Shown: one piece after another, positions 44,298-57,510 of the stretch | Layout of the letters: each line of letters opens with the position of its first letter | Position numbering within the stretch: the first letter of the stretch is position 1 | Source: Cladorhizidae sp. MBARI D1340-BT2 | Taxonomy: Eukaryota; Porifera; Demospongiae; Poecilosclerida; Cladorhizidae | Length of the DNA: 64,000 bases | Reading direction: 5' to 3' | Assembly (NCBI GenBank): GCA_028752905.1 | Contig: JAQNBH010000014.1 | Span: forward strand, 20,949,490-21,013,489 | Notes under the pieces: generated by a model | Databases searched by the model: none | What the model was told of the DNA's origin: nothing | What the model saw: the letters and a program-made list of their open reading frames with translations, nothing else | Position numbers and translations under genes: made by a program

Positions 44298-45398
44298 ATG
44301 GCAACTACAAGAGCACACCATGCACTGTCTTTTGTAGAGATCAAGAATATTGTTCGGTTCCTCAACAATTACTCTGAGATCCATGCAATTCTGTTGCCGG
44401 GGCACATACCAGGGTACAAAAGAGACGATCTTCAGTTACTCCCATCCAGCACTACCAAGAAGGTATTAACAACTATACACACTCAATTTTACATACATAG
44501 TCACTTTGCTTTCCCTTGGTAGGCTGTTTGGATCGTGTACAAGACATCATGTGATGAATCAGGCCTGCGAGCAGTCGAGTACACCGCCTTCTGCACACTA
44601 TGGCGGAAGCTGACACCACACATAACAGTCATGAAGCCAATGTCTGAGCTGTGCTGTGTGTGGAAACAAAACAGTGGGCAATCATGAGAGAAACAAACAC
44701 TTCTGAAGAGGAGAAATCGGAGGTAAGATTGACAACACATGTAATGATTAATATAAATTATGCCATCCACAACAAGGCCGTGAAGCGGTCCAAGGCTCAC
44801 CTGGAGCTGGCTACAAAGGCTAGGAGCTACCCAAAGGCCCAAGTCCAGTCTGCTAAGGACACCCTCAAGATCACCTTCACAGATCGTGGTTTGGCCCTTT
44901 CCACTTTTGATGCCTGTCTCCCACCCGCCTGCAACAAAATCACAACGCACTACAGCTTTGATATTTCCCAACAGGTTTGACCTACTTTGTCCCCAGTCAT
45001 GGGGGGAACTATAGGTGAATTTCAACCAAAAAATCACTTCTTTTTTTTTAAACTCAGATTGTAGCTACACAAAAGAACTTGCTGTTTATCAAGTTTGGTA
45101 GAATTTGAATGGTCCATTCTGAAGTTATGAGGGCTTTTATGCATGCTACTTCTATGCATGCTACTTCAATGATTCCTTGACAAAGATTGCACCAAGAAGG
45201 CAAGAAACAAACCTAATGCTAACAGAAGTTCATCCCTGCATAATTTTGCGACTGTTTGTACCTGGTGGCTTCTACACATACCAAAATTAAGCCTTTTTAA
45301 AGCTGAAGGTATTCATAGAAACTGCGCAGCTACTGGAATTAAAACTGCACCTAGCGCATGTTGTACACTCAGCAGTTTTTAGCTATAAGGAATAAGTT

Positions 45399-47300
45399 AT
45401 GTCTTCTAGAAAAGGTAAGCAGAAGCAACGTACCGAATGTAGGAGGAAGACGAAGGGTTTCAAGGGAAGAGGGGAAGCTCTCCCAGAAAAACCTGAAGCT
45501 CTTCCAGCCTTTCCTTCCCCAGTGGTGACTGCTAGCAGCAAGAAGCTGGCGCTCTCGAGGTTACTGTCCACTGGGAACCAAGAAAATGCCGAGATTGAGG
45601 AGCCAGGGGCTAGTTCCAGCTTTCAGCCCGAGCATTGTGTGCCTGATTCTCTACAAGAGATGACTGGCTACAGGCTCATTGACTTGTCAAGAACTGCTGG
45701 CCTCAGTGATGAAGAAATCTCGGTGTGCAAGCTGTGGATCACTCTGGGTCTCAGTTAGTTATTAGAGAGGACCTGGCATTTAGGAAGGGCTTGTGTACCA
45801 AGATGAGTCTGTCTTGTACCAATATGCTGTGTGCAGATGATGATGATGAAGTCTTTTCACACCATTCCAAGCATTCCAAAGCTATGGCAGGTCTGTTCTA
45901 GCAACCAGGATGTGTGTCCTAAGGAGTACTTGGCTCGAGACTTTATGCGGCATAATGGGACTTCCACCATCACTCACACCAGCAGCCTTTTCTGAACATA
46001 ACAAACGGCTGCATGATCTTGTTATTACCAAAGCAAGGGACAGCCACAGACAAGCTTCCACCTATCTCCTTCAGTTGCATGGTGCTGGGCCAGATGACAT
46101 CGTGGATGTGACATTAACCTGACGGGACGTGGTCCAAGCGTGGATTCACTACAGCATACGGGTTTGTAGCAGTGATCTAGTGGGAGAGTGGGCAGGTACT
46201 AGACTGCGAGGTTCTCAGCAAGAGCTGCCCCATCTGTAAGTCTCGATCTTCCATGGACAGGAATTTGCCAGAATCTAAAGATTGGTGGGAAGGACACAAA
46301 GATGTGTGTAACAGACATTTTGATGGCTCATCACCAACCATGGAGGCCGAGGGAGCTGTGAGAATCTGGCAGCGATCAGTAGAGATGTTCAAGCTTCGTT
46401 ACATGAAGGTATAGAATATACAAAAGTACCAAGTTATTTGATTATGTGTGTGCTATGATCCAGATGATCAGTGATGGAGACTCCAAAACCATCAAGCACC
46501 TCAATGAAAGCCAACCATATGGGGCTGGAGTTGAAATCACCAAGCACGAGTGTGTGGGACAAGTGCAGAAGCGCCTGGGAAAGGCTCTCCGTGAGCTAAA
46601 GAAGGGCAAGGTGGTCGATGCAGATGGCACGACTATTAGGTTTGGAGGTCCTGGTCGACTTACTGACGATCGCTTCGACTCGCTGTAGGTATACTATGGA
46701 GGAGCTATTCGAAACAACCCCGGTTAGGGAATTGGCTTTGGTTTGGTTAGTGTGTGACCTCCTTCTTTTTGTGTTGATGTACATACCACTTCAGGTGATG
46801 TAAAGGCCATGCACAAGGCTGTCATGGCAGTGTTCCACCATTCTTTCTCCACCAATAGCAATCCCGACCATCAGTACTGCCCACCTGGTGCGGAGTCCTG
46901 GTGTAAGCACAATCGTGCTGTTGCTGTTGGCGAGATACCACCATCACATACCCTGATCATTCCTGCCATTCTAACAGAGTATGTGAAGCCAGTTTTCTCT
47001 AGTTATCGGACCATGCTCTGCTAGAGAGGTGCGTACTTGGAGCCACACAGAACCAAAATGAAAGCTTCAACGCTGTCATCTGGACTGACTAGGTGAGGCT
47101 TTAGTCCTATGTAGCCCTAGCTCTAGCCCTAATGTCTACTTCATTTGATTTAGGTGCCCCAAGACTGAGTATTGCTCTCTGCCAACAGTTGAGCTGGCTG
47201 TTGGTATGGCAGTCATCACGTTTAATGACGGGATGCAAGGACTCTTTCCTCTTTTAGAATCTCTGTTGGGAGTCTACCAGCAGGTTTCACAGATAATTTC
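45399..47300 (+). pseudogene. Mutator-like transposase (copy M2), decayed, inside an intron
   Basis: The N-terminal part (45399-45758) has a basic start, then MTGYRLIDLSRTAGLSD. The core follows in other frames: SKRGFTTAYGFVAVI, GQVLDCEVLSKSCPICK and EAEGAVRIWQRSVEMFKLRY (46135-46410), then MISDGDSKTIKHLNE, KHECVGQVQKRLGKALRE and RLTDDRF (46446-46688), then HQYCPPGAESWCK (46870), RCVLGATQNQNESFNAVIW (47028) and VITFNDGMQGL (47214). These are the landmarks of the invertebrate Mutator-like transposase domain. At least six breaks are present, some of which are introns. It lies within the 44975-49592 intron of the DUF7869-like gene, in the same orientation. Confidence 0.75.
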
Positions 47301-48844
47301 CTAGCTTCGCGGGATGTGTAAGGGAAACAACCGACAGCACCCACCACAGCCCAAGCCACAGACACAAACCACCAGCCCTGAACACAGAAGAACGCGAGAC
47401 ATTGTCAATATATATAATTGTATCCCTATATGGAATGAACTGAGTAATGTATTTCTAACATGCTAGTTAGTATATAATAACTGGGCTAACGCCCAAGAAG
47501 AGGATGTGAGAGATTGATGCAGAGAAAGTCTGAAACTGAACACTGTGATTGTGAATACTTTGTTATCGATAATATCTAATATCTATATATCTTGTGCCAG
47601 TGTACTTAAGAAGGAGTACCTGGAGCAGAGATGAACTAGGCAAGCATTAGCTAGATCCGAGCTGATACTTAGGGACATAGGCGTTATCGAGGAATTACCC
47701 CGGGAGCTAAGGGATCAGCTACCCTGAATATCATAATTCTTAGTAGAGGCAGGAAGGCCTTAGAAGGTAGAGGGTAATTTTCCTGGAAGGATGCCACTAG
47801 GCAAACCAAGGCACAGGGCAAAGCAAACAGAATGTCACAAAGACGGAGGAAATCCCTAAGGATTACATCTGCTACAACTGAAGAAGGACACAGCCAGGGA
47901 AGGCATAACTTAATGAAGCCGGTGCCTTCGATTAAATTTTTCTTCTCCGAATGATAAACTTCAATTTCGTCAGCTCCCATCCACCCTTTCTCCCCTCTCC
48001 CCTCCTCTCCATCCCAATGCACAGCAAGATCATGTGGACACTAATGAAGGTTCAGTATATTATAATATAATTAAGATAGCTTTTTTTAAAACAAGTTTTT
48101 CCCATATTCTTCTTCCCTTTGTCCCATACACTGATCAAGAAGATTGTTCTTGTGATGTCGGACTTCTCCCTCCCACTTGCCCCACTTATATACATCACAA
48201 CATATACATACCATCAACACTTACTTGCATACCAAGAAGAGCAAGATAGAGTCAAGAAATGTGGTTGCGGTATCTACTAAACCCTTTGAGGAAAGCCAAA
48301 ACTGTTCATCAAACTTTATTAAATGGCAATATCTTTTTTGTTGACAACTACGTTCTTGTGGCGTTCATAACTTGGTAAAAATTTTATTTCAGTGCTAACT
48401 TTTTATATCATATGAAAGCTTATTCTCTGCTTTGTGATATGCATGAATTAAAAAATTATGTAGTGCTATTATTGCTCAGTTATTTTCATTGGAAGTGGGT
48501 GACCAATGATTTTTCTGTACAACCCACAACTCGTGTCATGGTTGCTAGGAAGCAACACATACAACATTTATTAATATCACAGTCCTAGCTCTTATCTAAC
48601 CACATTAGCAATTTCAGGCTAGTTGGAGTAATAGTGCTCCGTGAACCCGCTACAGTAAATTCAGAGTGACCTAGGTAATACCAGGTGTAACTCCTTGTGC
48701 AATACAGGTAAGTTACAATTCACATATCATTCAAAAGTACATAGAGGGAGCTGTCTATTGATATCCAAGTACCTTTTTAGGGTAAAGAACATAAAAGTTA
48801 CAAGGCTTTAAAAACGGGTTATGTTTGTGGTCATTTGACCTGGG
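47301..48844. other. Unassigned intron sequence
   Basis: About 1.5 kb lies between the Mutator-like remnant and the palindrome. No motif is recognised. Open frames at 47684-48022 (-) and 48034-48249 (+) show no family signature. Confidence 0.5.
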
Positions 48845-49577
48845 GTGACAGTTGCATTTTTTATAACAAAAAACGTGTGGTTACCAATTTATAGCTCCGT
48901 AGATTCTGTAAACTTCATGGTATGCACTTGATCTATAGCTCAAAAGATAGGTCTCTCTGTGTGCTCTCTTTTGACAACAAAATATTTTTCATAGGTATAA
49001 CGATAGCGAGTTACTGGAGCTAAAGTGGAGGGAACTTCAAAACCTGAATGCATGATTTTGCCACATAAATATGTCCAGATTGCAAATTGTTAACTAGTAC
49101 AAATTAGCACATGTGGCTAGAGGAAGCTCTACTCTACACATCGAGTCTTTTCATTAGGCTCTAAAATCTAAGTACGTGGTCAAGCGGGCGGGTGGAAAAA
49201 ATAATCCATAAAACTCATTTTCCACCCGCGTGCTTGACCGAGTACTTATGTTTTAAAGCCTAATGAAAACACGTTGTGTAGAGTAAAGCTTCCTCTAGCC
49301 ACAGGATCTAATTTGAATTCGTTAATAACACTTTGCAATCTGGAGATATTTATGTGGCAAAATCAGGCATTCAGGTTTTGAAGTTCCCTCCACTTTAGCT
49401 CCAGTAACTTGGCTATCGTTGTACCTATGAAAAATATTTTAGTATCAAAAGATAGACCTATCTTTTCATCTATATATGATGTCCATACCATGACGTTTAC
49501 AGAATCTACGGAGCTATAAAGTGGTAACCAAGTTTTTTGATTTTTTTAAATTTTTTTTATGGTCCTGTCCCTCCTTA
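48845..49577. repeat. Long palindrome (foldback element), copy 2
   Basis: Arms at about 48880-49205 and 49212-49535 are reverse complements sharing GTTACCAATTTATAGCTCCG and TTGAAGTTCCCTCCACTTTA type blocks with copy 1. The centre is a short stretch near 49208. It ends about 15 bp before the acceptor of exon 4 of the DUF7869-like gene. Confidence 0.85.
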
Positions 49578-50577
49578 ACACTTGTGCATCAGGTACACTA
49601 TCCTTCTGACCCCCAGCAGCCAGGACCCATGTATTTCCTGACACCAAGGAAGTGTGGCATATTTGGTATTTGTTGTGAGGCAATACCACGGCAGGTGGGC
49701 TCTATATAAGATCATTATACACAAGAAGTGAAATCTTTTAATATCTACACAGGTCAACTACCTCATAGCATTGGCAAGGGCACAAACTGAACCATTAGCC
49801 TCCTCCACCACTTCCTCAGCAACCATAATTTAGGAGCCTCCATGCAGACAATTATTCTGGCCAGAAGAAAAACAACTTTATGATGTAGTATTTATCATAG
49901 CGTGTTCTGGCCCAACTCAACCACAAGATTGAGATATCATTCATGCTGGTTGGGCATACGAAGTTCGCCCCAGACTGGTGCTTCGGCTTGCTAAAGCAGA
50001 GATTTAGGAGAACCAAGATCGGGTGCTTGGCAGATATAGAAAATGTGGTCAACACCTCGGCAGATGTCAACCATGCTCAGTTGGTGGGGAGAGGATGGGA
50101 TGATATTAGTTCCCCAGTAAACTGGGCAGACCACTTCAGCAAGTACTTCAGGAGAAATTCTTTCCTGGCATAAAAACATTACACCATTTGGTGTTTACCT
50201 CTCATGCACCTGGGATTGCTGTGGTTAAGGACATGTCAGACAGCAACGAGAGAAACATACCTCTTCTTGTCAAGAACCACCAGAACTGGAAGCCATCAAT
50301 ACATGAAGGCCCCCCAATACTAAAGCCAGAGGGGGGTTGTGCTGAAAGGAAGCAATATCGTTTCGCTAAGATCCGGAAATTTTGCCCCCTTCACTGTCGG
50401 GATATTGTTTGTCCTGATCCTTCTCCTCCACCTATCATCCCTCTCACTAGCACTCACACCACCACACCATCACCTAAACGAAGATGTCAGACAAAACTAT
50501 ATTTTTGGTACATTACAGCTAGCCACAGTATTATAACAGCAAACATCAACTCAAAATTTATGCCAAAATGTAACTAA

Positions 50578-51054
50578 CATGTTCAGCTAGCAGCTAACTA
50601 ACAACACAAGAGGTGAACTTACTCGATTCTCAACTTGACTTAGCAGCGCTAATAATAAGCTATGTAAGTTGAGAATCTAAAAGTTCACCTCTCTTGCAGC
50701 GCGAACTGCCTAAGAAAGGATACCAAACATAGCTTATCAACTCTCTCAACTCTTCCTAGACCATATACAACTCCTAAACTAACCAGTCTTACTACTCACC
50801 GCTTCTCAGAAGCAAGTCTTCATCCACTGAACTCCAAAGATTCTGTTCGCCTCGTGGCACGCAATTACGGAAGATTACGGCTTCATCTCGCTCGCGCCTG
50901 ATAACGCGTTTGGGATGTTTGTCATAATTATGTCATAGCTCAAAGGCTACGCGTTCAAACAGTTTCAAACTTTCAGGATATGTATGATCTTTAGGTATGA
51001 TAATATGTGATTATGTCATAAAAATAAAACGTTTGATAAAAACCGAAATCGGGT
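50578..51054. other. Unassigned sequence with an 80-bp hairpin
   Basis: AAGAGGTGAACTTACTCGAT and following bases (50608-50637) pair with 50666-50695 reversed, about 25 of 30 positions, with a 28-bp loop. Nothing else is recognised. Confidence 0.55.
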
Positions 51055-51235
51055 CACATAAAGGTGTTTTTTTCTTTCCCCCCCCTTTTTTTCCCCTCCG
51101 CTTCCCCCCCTTTTCTTCTCTTTCTTTCTTTCTCGCACTGCCTACGAACTTGTCGAATAGCCAGAGAAAATGCTGCTTTGTGTCTACCAGCGACGCCTGT
51201 TTTTCCCCGCTCTTCTCCGTAAGCATTTTTCTGTT
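51055..51235. other. Displaced rDNA spacer fragment
   Basis: CACATAAAGGTGTTTTTTTC, a pyrimidine run, and CTTGTCGAATAGCCAGAGAA match the 28S-proximal spacers at 11740-11860 and 43110-43190. No 28S follows it. Confidence 0.75.
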
Positions 51236-53380
51236 TTCTCTCATTTAAACTCTAGAAAGAGCTTCATAATATTTAAAAGAAATCTATTGTGTCCATTTGG
51301 ACAAGAATGAGCTATTTCAGAAAGTTTAACCTCACAGCACTAAAAAAAACTCCGAATAGAAGCTTCTTTCGATTAAAAAGGGTGAAATTTTCACCCAAAG
51401 CAGTGTTCTATCATTTAAAGAGTAGTAACAGTTTCATACTGTTAAAAAGAACCTAATGTGCCCTGACATATTTTTCTCAAAACACTCAAGAACATCCCAA
51501 TTGGATTTTAAAAAAGGAGAATTTTTTACCAAAAGCAGTTTTCTGTCATTTAACGAGCAGAAAGCATTTAATAATGTTAAAAAGAAGCCTAAAGTGCCCA
51601 TTTTGACAAGAATGAGCTACTTTAGATATTTTCCCCTCATAACACTAGAAAACATACGAATTGGAGCCATATAGGGTTTAAATTGGTAGAAATTTTCACC
51701 AAAAGCAAGTTTTCTGTCATTTAAAGGGTAGAAACAGTTTTATAACGTTAAAAAGAAATTGACAAGAAACAACTATATCAGAAAAAAATATTCAACTCAA
51801 AAACATCCGAATTGGAAGCTGATTTCGGTACAAAAGTGGATTAATTCCAGTTTTCTTTCATTTAAACAGTAGAATAAGGAACCAAATTTGAGACACAAAA
51901 CACTCAAAAACAAAAACATCCAGATTGGAGAGGAAAATTACTCACCAAAACAGTTTTGTATCCTTTAAAGAGTACCAACAGTTTCATAATGTTAAAAAGG
52001 AACCTAATGTGCCCATTTTAAACACATTGAGCTATTTCAAACAGTTTTTCTTAAAAACAGTAAAAATATTCTATTAAAATGTGGAGATTGCTATTTTTTT
52101 CCCATATAAAAATTGGATACAGTTTCATCGTTAGAAAAAAAGTTAAAATGAATTTTTTTTTAATCACTAAAAGCATTTTTCTGTCATTTTAAAAGTACAA
52201 AGAGTTTCATAATGTTTAATAGGAAGCTAATGTGCTCATTTTGACATGAATTAGCTATTTCAAACAGTTGTTCCTCAAAATGCTCAAATACGTCCTAATT
52301 GGAGGCCAAAAGAGTTTAAAAGGGGAGATATCTCACAAAAGCAGTTTTCTGTACAGAAACAATTTCATAATGTTTAAAAGGAAGCCCAGAATGAGTTGAC
52401 CCTCCCACTGAAGAGTAGAAATAGTTTAATAATGTTGAAAAGCAATCTAATGTGAAAAGTTTAAAAGAATTAGCTATTTCAGCCGGTTAAAAAGGAATTT
52501 AATGTACGATTTTGATTAGAATGAGCTATTTTAGACAGTTTTTCGTCAAAACACTCAAAAACATCTGAATTGGAGCAAATAAAAGCTCCTGTTGATTAAA
52601 AAGGGGAGAAAAGTTTACCAAATGCAGTTTTCTGTCATTTCAATAGTATATAGTACAAGTTTCATAAGTTAAAAAGTAGTCGATTTTGAGAACAATGAAC
52701 TATTTCAGAATTTTTTTCTAAAAACATTCAAAAAAAATCCGAATTGGAGTAAAAAATAGCTTCTTTCAGCTAAAAAGGGGATTATCACTAATAGCAGCTC
52801 ACTGTGTTTTAAACAGTAGAAAGAGTTTCATAATAATAATTAATTATTAAAAGGAACCTAAAGTATATACCCATTTTGAAAAGAATGAACTATTTTTAGA
52901 GTTTCCACAAATCATTCAAATCAACCAAATTTTGTGAATAAAGAGGTCAAAATGAGATTTCTCACCAAAAACAGTTTTCTGTCATTTAGAGAGTAGAAAC
53001 AGTTTCATAATGTTAAAAAGGAACCTAATGTGCCCATTTTGAGCTATATATTTCACAGATTTTCCTCAGTAACGTCCTAATTAGGAAAACAGAGCTCCTT
53101 TCTGTTAAAAAAGGGAGAAATTATCAACAAAAGCAGTTTTCTCTCATTTAAATTGTATATAGGAAGTTAATATGGATAAAAAGAAACCTAATGTGCCCAT
53201 TTTGACAAGAATGAGCTAATTCTGATATTCTTTCCTCAAAACACTCAAAGATATTCCAATTGAAGGAAAAAATAGCTTCTTTCAGTTAAAATGTTGAGTT
53301 TCACCAAAAACATTTTTCTTTTAATTAAACACTAGAAAGAGTTTCATAATATTTAAAAGGAACCTTTTGTGCCCATTTGT
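51236..53380. repeat. Diverged satellite, period about 170 bp, about 12 copies
   Basis: A unit with CAGTTTTCTGTCATTTAAAG, AGTTTCATAATGTTAAAAAG, GAACCTAATGTGCCCATTTT, AATGAGCTATTTCAGA and AACATCCGAATTGGAG recurs along 2.1 kb. The CATTTAAA anchor falls near 51242, 51412, 51547, 51718, 51859, 51962, 52185, 52350, 52636, 52803, 52983, 53150 and 53327. Spacing clusters at 165-178 bp with some indels. It codes for nothing. Confidence 0.85.
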
Positions 53381-53381
53381 A

Positions 53382-53384
<3 letters not shown>

Positions 53385-53432
<48 letters not shown>
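53385..53432. repeat. (ATT)n microsatellite at the 3' side of D1
   Basis: About 16 ATT units lie here. D1 reads on the - strand, so this array lies just past its 3' end. Confidence 0.9.
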
Positions 53433-53435
<3 letters not shown>

Positions 53436-56400
53436 ATTGAAAACACAACATACCAAGTTCATTAACACCTATAATCAATTACAAAAATACCTATAATACT
53501 CTAATTTTTATTTTTTATTTAATTTTTAATTTTTATAAAAACAATTTTAATATATATATATATATAAACAGAATAACAAACAAACATTAACAAACAACAA
53601 CAAACAAACATTAAAACAAAAAATCTTAATACACTACTTATAAAAAATAATCGTCATTACAACTAAAGCTGGTGCCCAGCACAGCTGCAGTGTTACCTCG
53701 CTGCACGGCTACTGCAATCCGCTGGGAAAGGAAAAAGGAGGAGCGGGGATCATCCGTTTCCTGTTTGAGACGGTTGCCCAAATCTGAAAAGAAAAGACCT
53801 GCAGACTTGCCAAATGAACCAGCCGTCTCGATCCCAATTGGCACAAAAAAATGGGAGACAGCCAAAGAGGAGTATCCTCTTACGGTATTCGGCATTGCTT
53901 GCCACCGAGCCAGGGCCATCAGAAGACAAGGAGGCGTAGGAGGGAGCGAAGGTGTCTACAATTGTAGCGTCCCATACCAAAATACGCCCATTCTTCCAGG
54001 GAATGACGGAAGCCCCATCCGGACGCTTACCATCAGAACGTGACAAGCCCGGAGGCTCCAGGTGCGAGGGAACCTTGATGGCTGCCAAGGATCGCCGGAT
54101 GATCTCATTCACTTCCCCGTGTCTGGAATGACGCCCTTGGCTATACTTACAACTGAGGCCGTGTGTGCCGTACTTGTCAACATTAAGACCACACAAATGA
54201 CATGAGTGAGGGTGACAGATGGGTAACCCTAGGCGTAAACCCATAGCAACCCTGATGACATCATCATCCATACGAAGCCCAAGTGAGGACATGGGAAGGG
54301 CGTGAATCCATGCTCCAGACTCCTTGCAAGCTGCAGCCTGAAGCCTCGCACGAGATGTTAAATCCACTGCAGAATCTAAAAGGGAAGCATACGCCATCTT
54401 CACGTGAGGATTGTCCCAAGCCTTTTGTTGCGAACAGCTGGTGTTATCGGGAGGAAGGTTATTGTGACCTAGGCTCCAAACTTCCAAAGCTGAGTCACAA
54501 TCACTGTAATTAAAATGAAGACTAGTAGGAAGGATCTGATGAATAAGATCGAAAGCACCGTTTGCTGATGCCAAAAAGGCAGAAGAAGCAAGCATAACGG
54601 CACTTCTGATCCCAAGACCACCAAAACTGACTGGGAGAGAAGCCTGAGCCCAAGCTGGGTCATTGACATCAAGAGGAATGTTGGAGATCTCACTCAGGAT
54701 GGAGCATTGCAATGAATCAAAATCATGGAGTGTGGGTGAAAGGAAACAAGGGGTGGTTCTCAAGGAATATAAGAGCTTTGGAATCGAGAAGGCGTGGCGA
54801 AGGAGACAGAAGGCATCGTGGGCGTGAAGGTGTCTGAGTCTGCTGCCCATAAACCTCAAGGAATCGATCTTGGCATTGATCATTGCTTCAATACCAGCAT
54901 TACCACCGATAGGGGACCCCAAAAGAGTGGCCACCTCCGGATTGACTACCCTGAGCCCTGGAACAGCACAAAGAGCCTCCCGCGATGTTGCTGGGTCGGG
55001 GCAAATGAGCTCACACTTGTCCCGGTTCAGTTGCAAACCCACCTCCTGAGCTGCAGACTCAACCACATCCATATCCTGGAGCACTTCGCTCAAACTACCT
55101 CCGAGAGTACCATCATCCAGATAGAACACGTTAAACTCGGAGATCAACTGAAGTGTAATTCTGTGGATGGTGAGACAGAATAAAAGGGGGCCCAGGGGGT
55201 CGCCCTGTTGAACTCCCTCAGAAGACAGGATGGACTCATTCCCAAAGAAGAGAGAAGAAGGAGAGGCATAGGCTGAATGGACAAATGGGAGTAAATATGG
55301 GGCCAACTCCTCCACTGCAGCTAACATTTTATCACGGCGAATTGAATTAAAGGCATTGCGGAAATCCAGCTTCAACAAAACCTGACCTGGCTGTAAGTTC
55401 TGCAGGAAAATACGAGCAGAGTGAGCCACAGCCTCAGCACCATGACGAATCCCAAACCCAAGTTGCCGAGGTGACAAAACGGCGCTCATTGACTGCTTCA
55501 AACGACTGCCGGCGCACTTTGCCACCAAACGTCTCAGCGTACAGCCAATAGCTATAGGTCTCACACCACCATCCTTCTTGTTCAGGGCTATCAAAGTACC
55601 GCTGAAAAATAGGGGACGAACAGCAGAAGGAGTTACTCCTGACAAGACCAAATTGACAAATGCTGAAAGGGCGGCTAGGAGCTTGGTGCCACCATTACCC
55701 GCTGATGAACTAACCATGTCCTTCAGGTGTTGAGGGCGTAGACCATCTGGCCCTCCTGCAGATCCACATGGGAAGGAGCGAATAGCTTTGGCTATCTCAG
55801 AGTGGGATATTTCAAACAAGTAATCACTATCAGGCACTGGGGCAGGGGGTATAACAGAGTCAGGGTGGGGCTGAGGATGTTTTTCCCGTAAGGATGCCAG
55901 TGTCTCTGAATTAAAATCTGCAAAGGAATCAACAGAACTGGCAATGCGTACAGCTCCCTTAAAATCACCCTCATCGAGCTTGGAAGCAACTCGTTTAGAT
56001 AGAGAGTGAATAGGATCAGGTTTGGAAGACCTAATATTGTGAGGTGGGCTGGATGGGGGGAGGGGGTCTGACTCGGACTGGATTTGCTGGTTAACACGGG
56101 TAGCTAAACTCCTTTCACACCCATTTTTATTTGGAACACGAAGACATCTGGATGGATACCTGAAAAGGCGGTCCCACTTGAACTCGTCATTTGACAAGGA
56201 AACTCCCTCCAGAATATCAGCTAGCTTTGTGGCGGCTGAATATCTCGATGCCCTTGGAAGTCTCTTGAGAAATCTCACTGATGATGGAAGTGGGAGACCA
56301 AACGATGGTGTAACATGATCCGCAACCTGCTCATCACTGCTAGAGGAATCCCCTGGGGAAGAATGAGAGCCTGAGCAACGGTTTCCCACTTGACCATGAG

Positions 56401-56875
56401 TCCTGAGCAAACCAGACCCATTTACTGGCATCCATCGATCGCACACAGGACACTGGGCACGAGAAGGGGGAACGGAGATGGACTGGGAGGGAGGATGACT
56501 TCCAACAGCATTTAAACTTACATCCACCTGACTTGCACAACGTGATGCTACCGACGGCATGGTGGCCAATCAAGCAAGATCAAGCTAAATAATGGACGAC
56601 CTTCCATATAGAGCCCACTATACAACTAGTAACCTTAACCCGACAACTTTCAGGGGCTGCTATTCGGGCACTAGGTAACCTAAAGGATGAAGATACTGTG
56701 CTATTCCTGGCAAACCTACTAGCTGGCTATGAATAGACCGAAAGACTAGGCTAACAAACTCAAAATTCCACCATGTGGTCGTTGGTAAAGGGTATCATTC
56801 TAATTAACAATAAATAAATAAATAACTAAAAAGCTAACACGTTCAACTCCCGACTGACCCCAAAACAGACAAGGC
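53433..56875 (-). mobile_element. D1: Dong-like RLE retrotransposon between (TAA)n arrays
   Basis: A single-ORF non-LTR element lies between (ATT)n at 53385 and at 56876. On its own strand the flanks are (TAA)n, the known target of Dong (R4 clade). AT-rich 3' UTR lies at 53433-53637 and 5' UTR at 56570-56875. The clade assignment rests on target and architecture only. Confidence 0.8.
53638..56569 (-). pseudogene. D1 polyprotein (zinc finger, RT, CCHC, RLE), one frameshift
   Basis: The main frame runs 939 codons (56569-53750). The N-terminal zinc finger has C40, C43, H58 and C65 (CPVCDRWMPVNGSGLL...). The conserved KAIRSFPCGSAGGPDGLRPQ lies near 261-280. RT motifs are KKDGGVRPIAIG (331), LDFRNAFNS (D402), EGVQQGDPLGPLLF and YLDD (483-486). 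The CCHC knuckle near 790 is CHLCGLNVDKYGTHGLSC. The nuclease has GKRPDGASVIPW and LVWDAT. A shift near 53870 gives a false end. The true C-terminus (SHFFVPIGIETAGSFGKSAG... VAVQRGN) continues in the frame ending at 53638. Otherwise intact, so the copy is young. Confidence 0.87.

Positions 56876-57510
<635 letters not shown>

Larger units (their letters stand above)
44298..50577 (+). pseudogene. DUF7869-like transposon-type gene, multi-exon, decayed
   Basis: Pieces match a protein family common in coral and other marine invertebrate genomes, which I associate tentatively with DUF7869. Function is not established, though its copy number suggests a mobile origin. Exon 1 is 44298-44462 (FVEIKNIVRFLNNYSEIHAI), intron GTATT...GTAG. 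Exon 2 from 44523 (AVEYTAFCTLWRKL) has a frameshift near 44660. Exon 3 ends THYSFDISQQ at 44974. After a 4.6 kb intron, exon 4 (49593) gives VHYPSDPQQPGPMYFLTPRK and CGIFGICCEAIPRQV. Then come a broken piece near 49755, VGHTKFAPDWCFGLLKQRFR (49949) and a Cys/His end CPLHCRDIVCPDP near 50382. Stops and shifts make it a pseudogene. Confidence 0.7.

Noticed and set aside
44997..45200. Relative of the 15610 MITE (GGGGGGAACTATAGGTGAATTT)
   Set aside because: The left end and some inner text are similar, but no matching right end was found before the intron acceptor. Too weak to annotate.
47300..47560. Possible solo LTR starting TGTAAGGGAAAC
   Set aside because: I could not find a matching second LTR, a clear CA end, or a target duplication.
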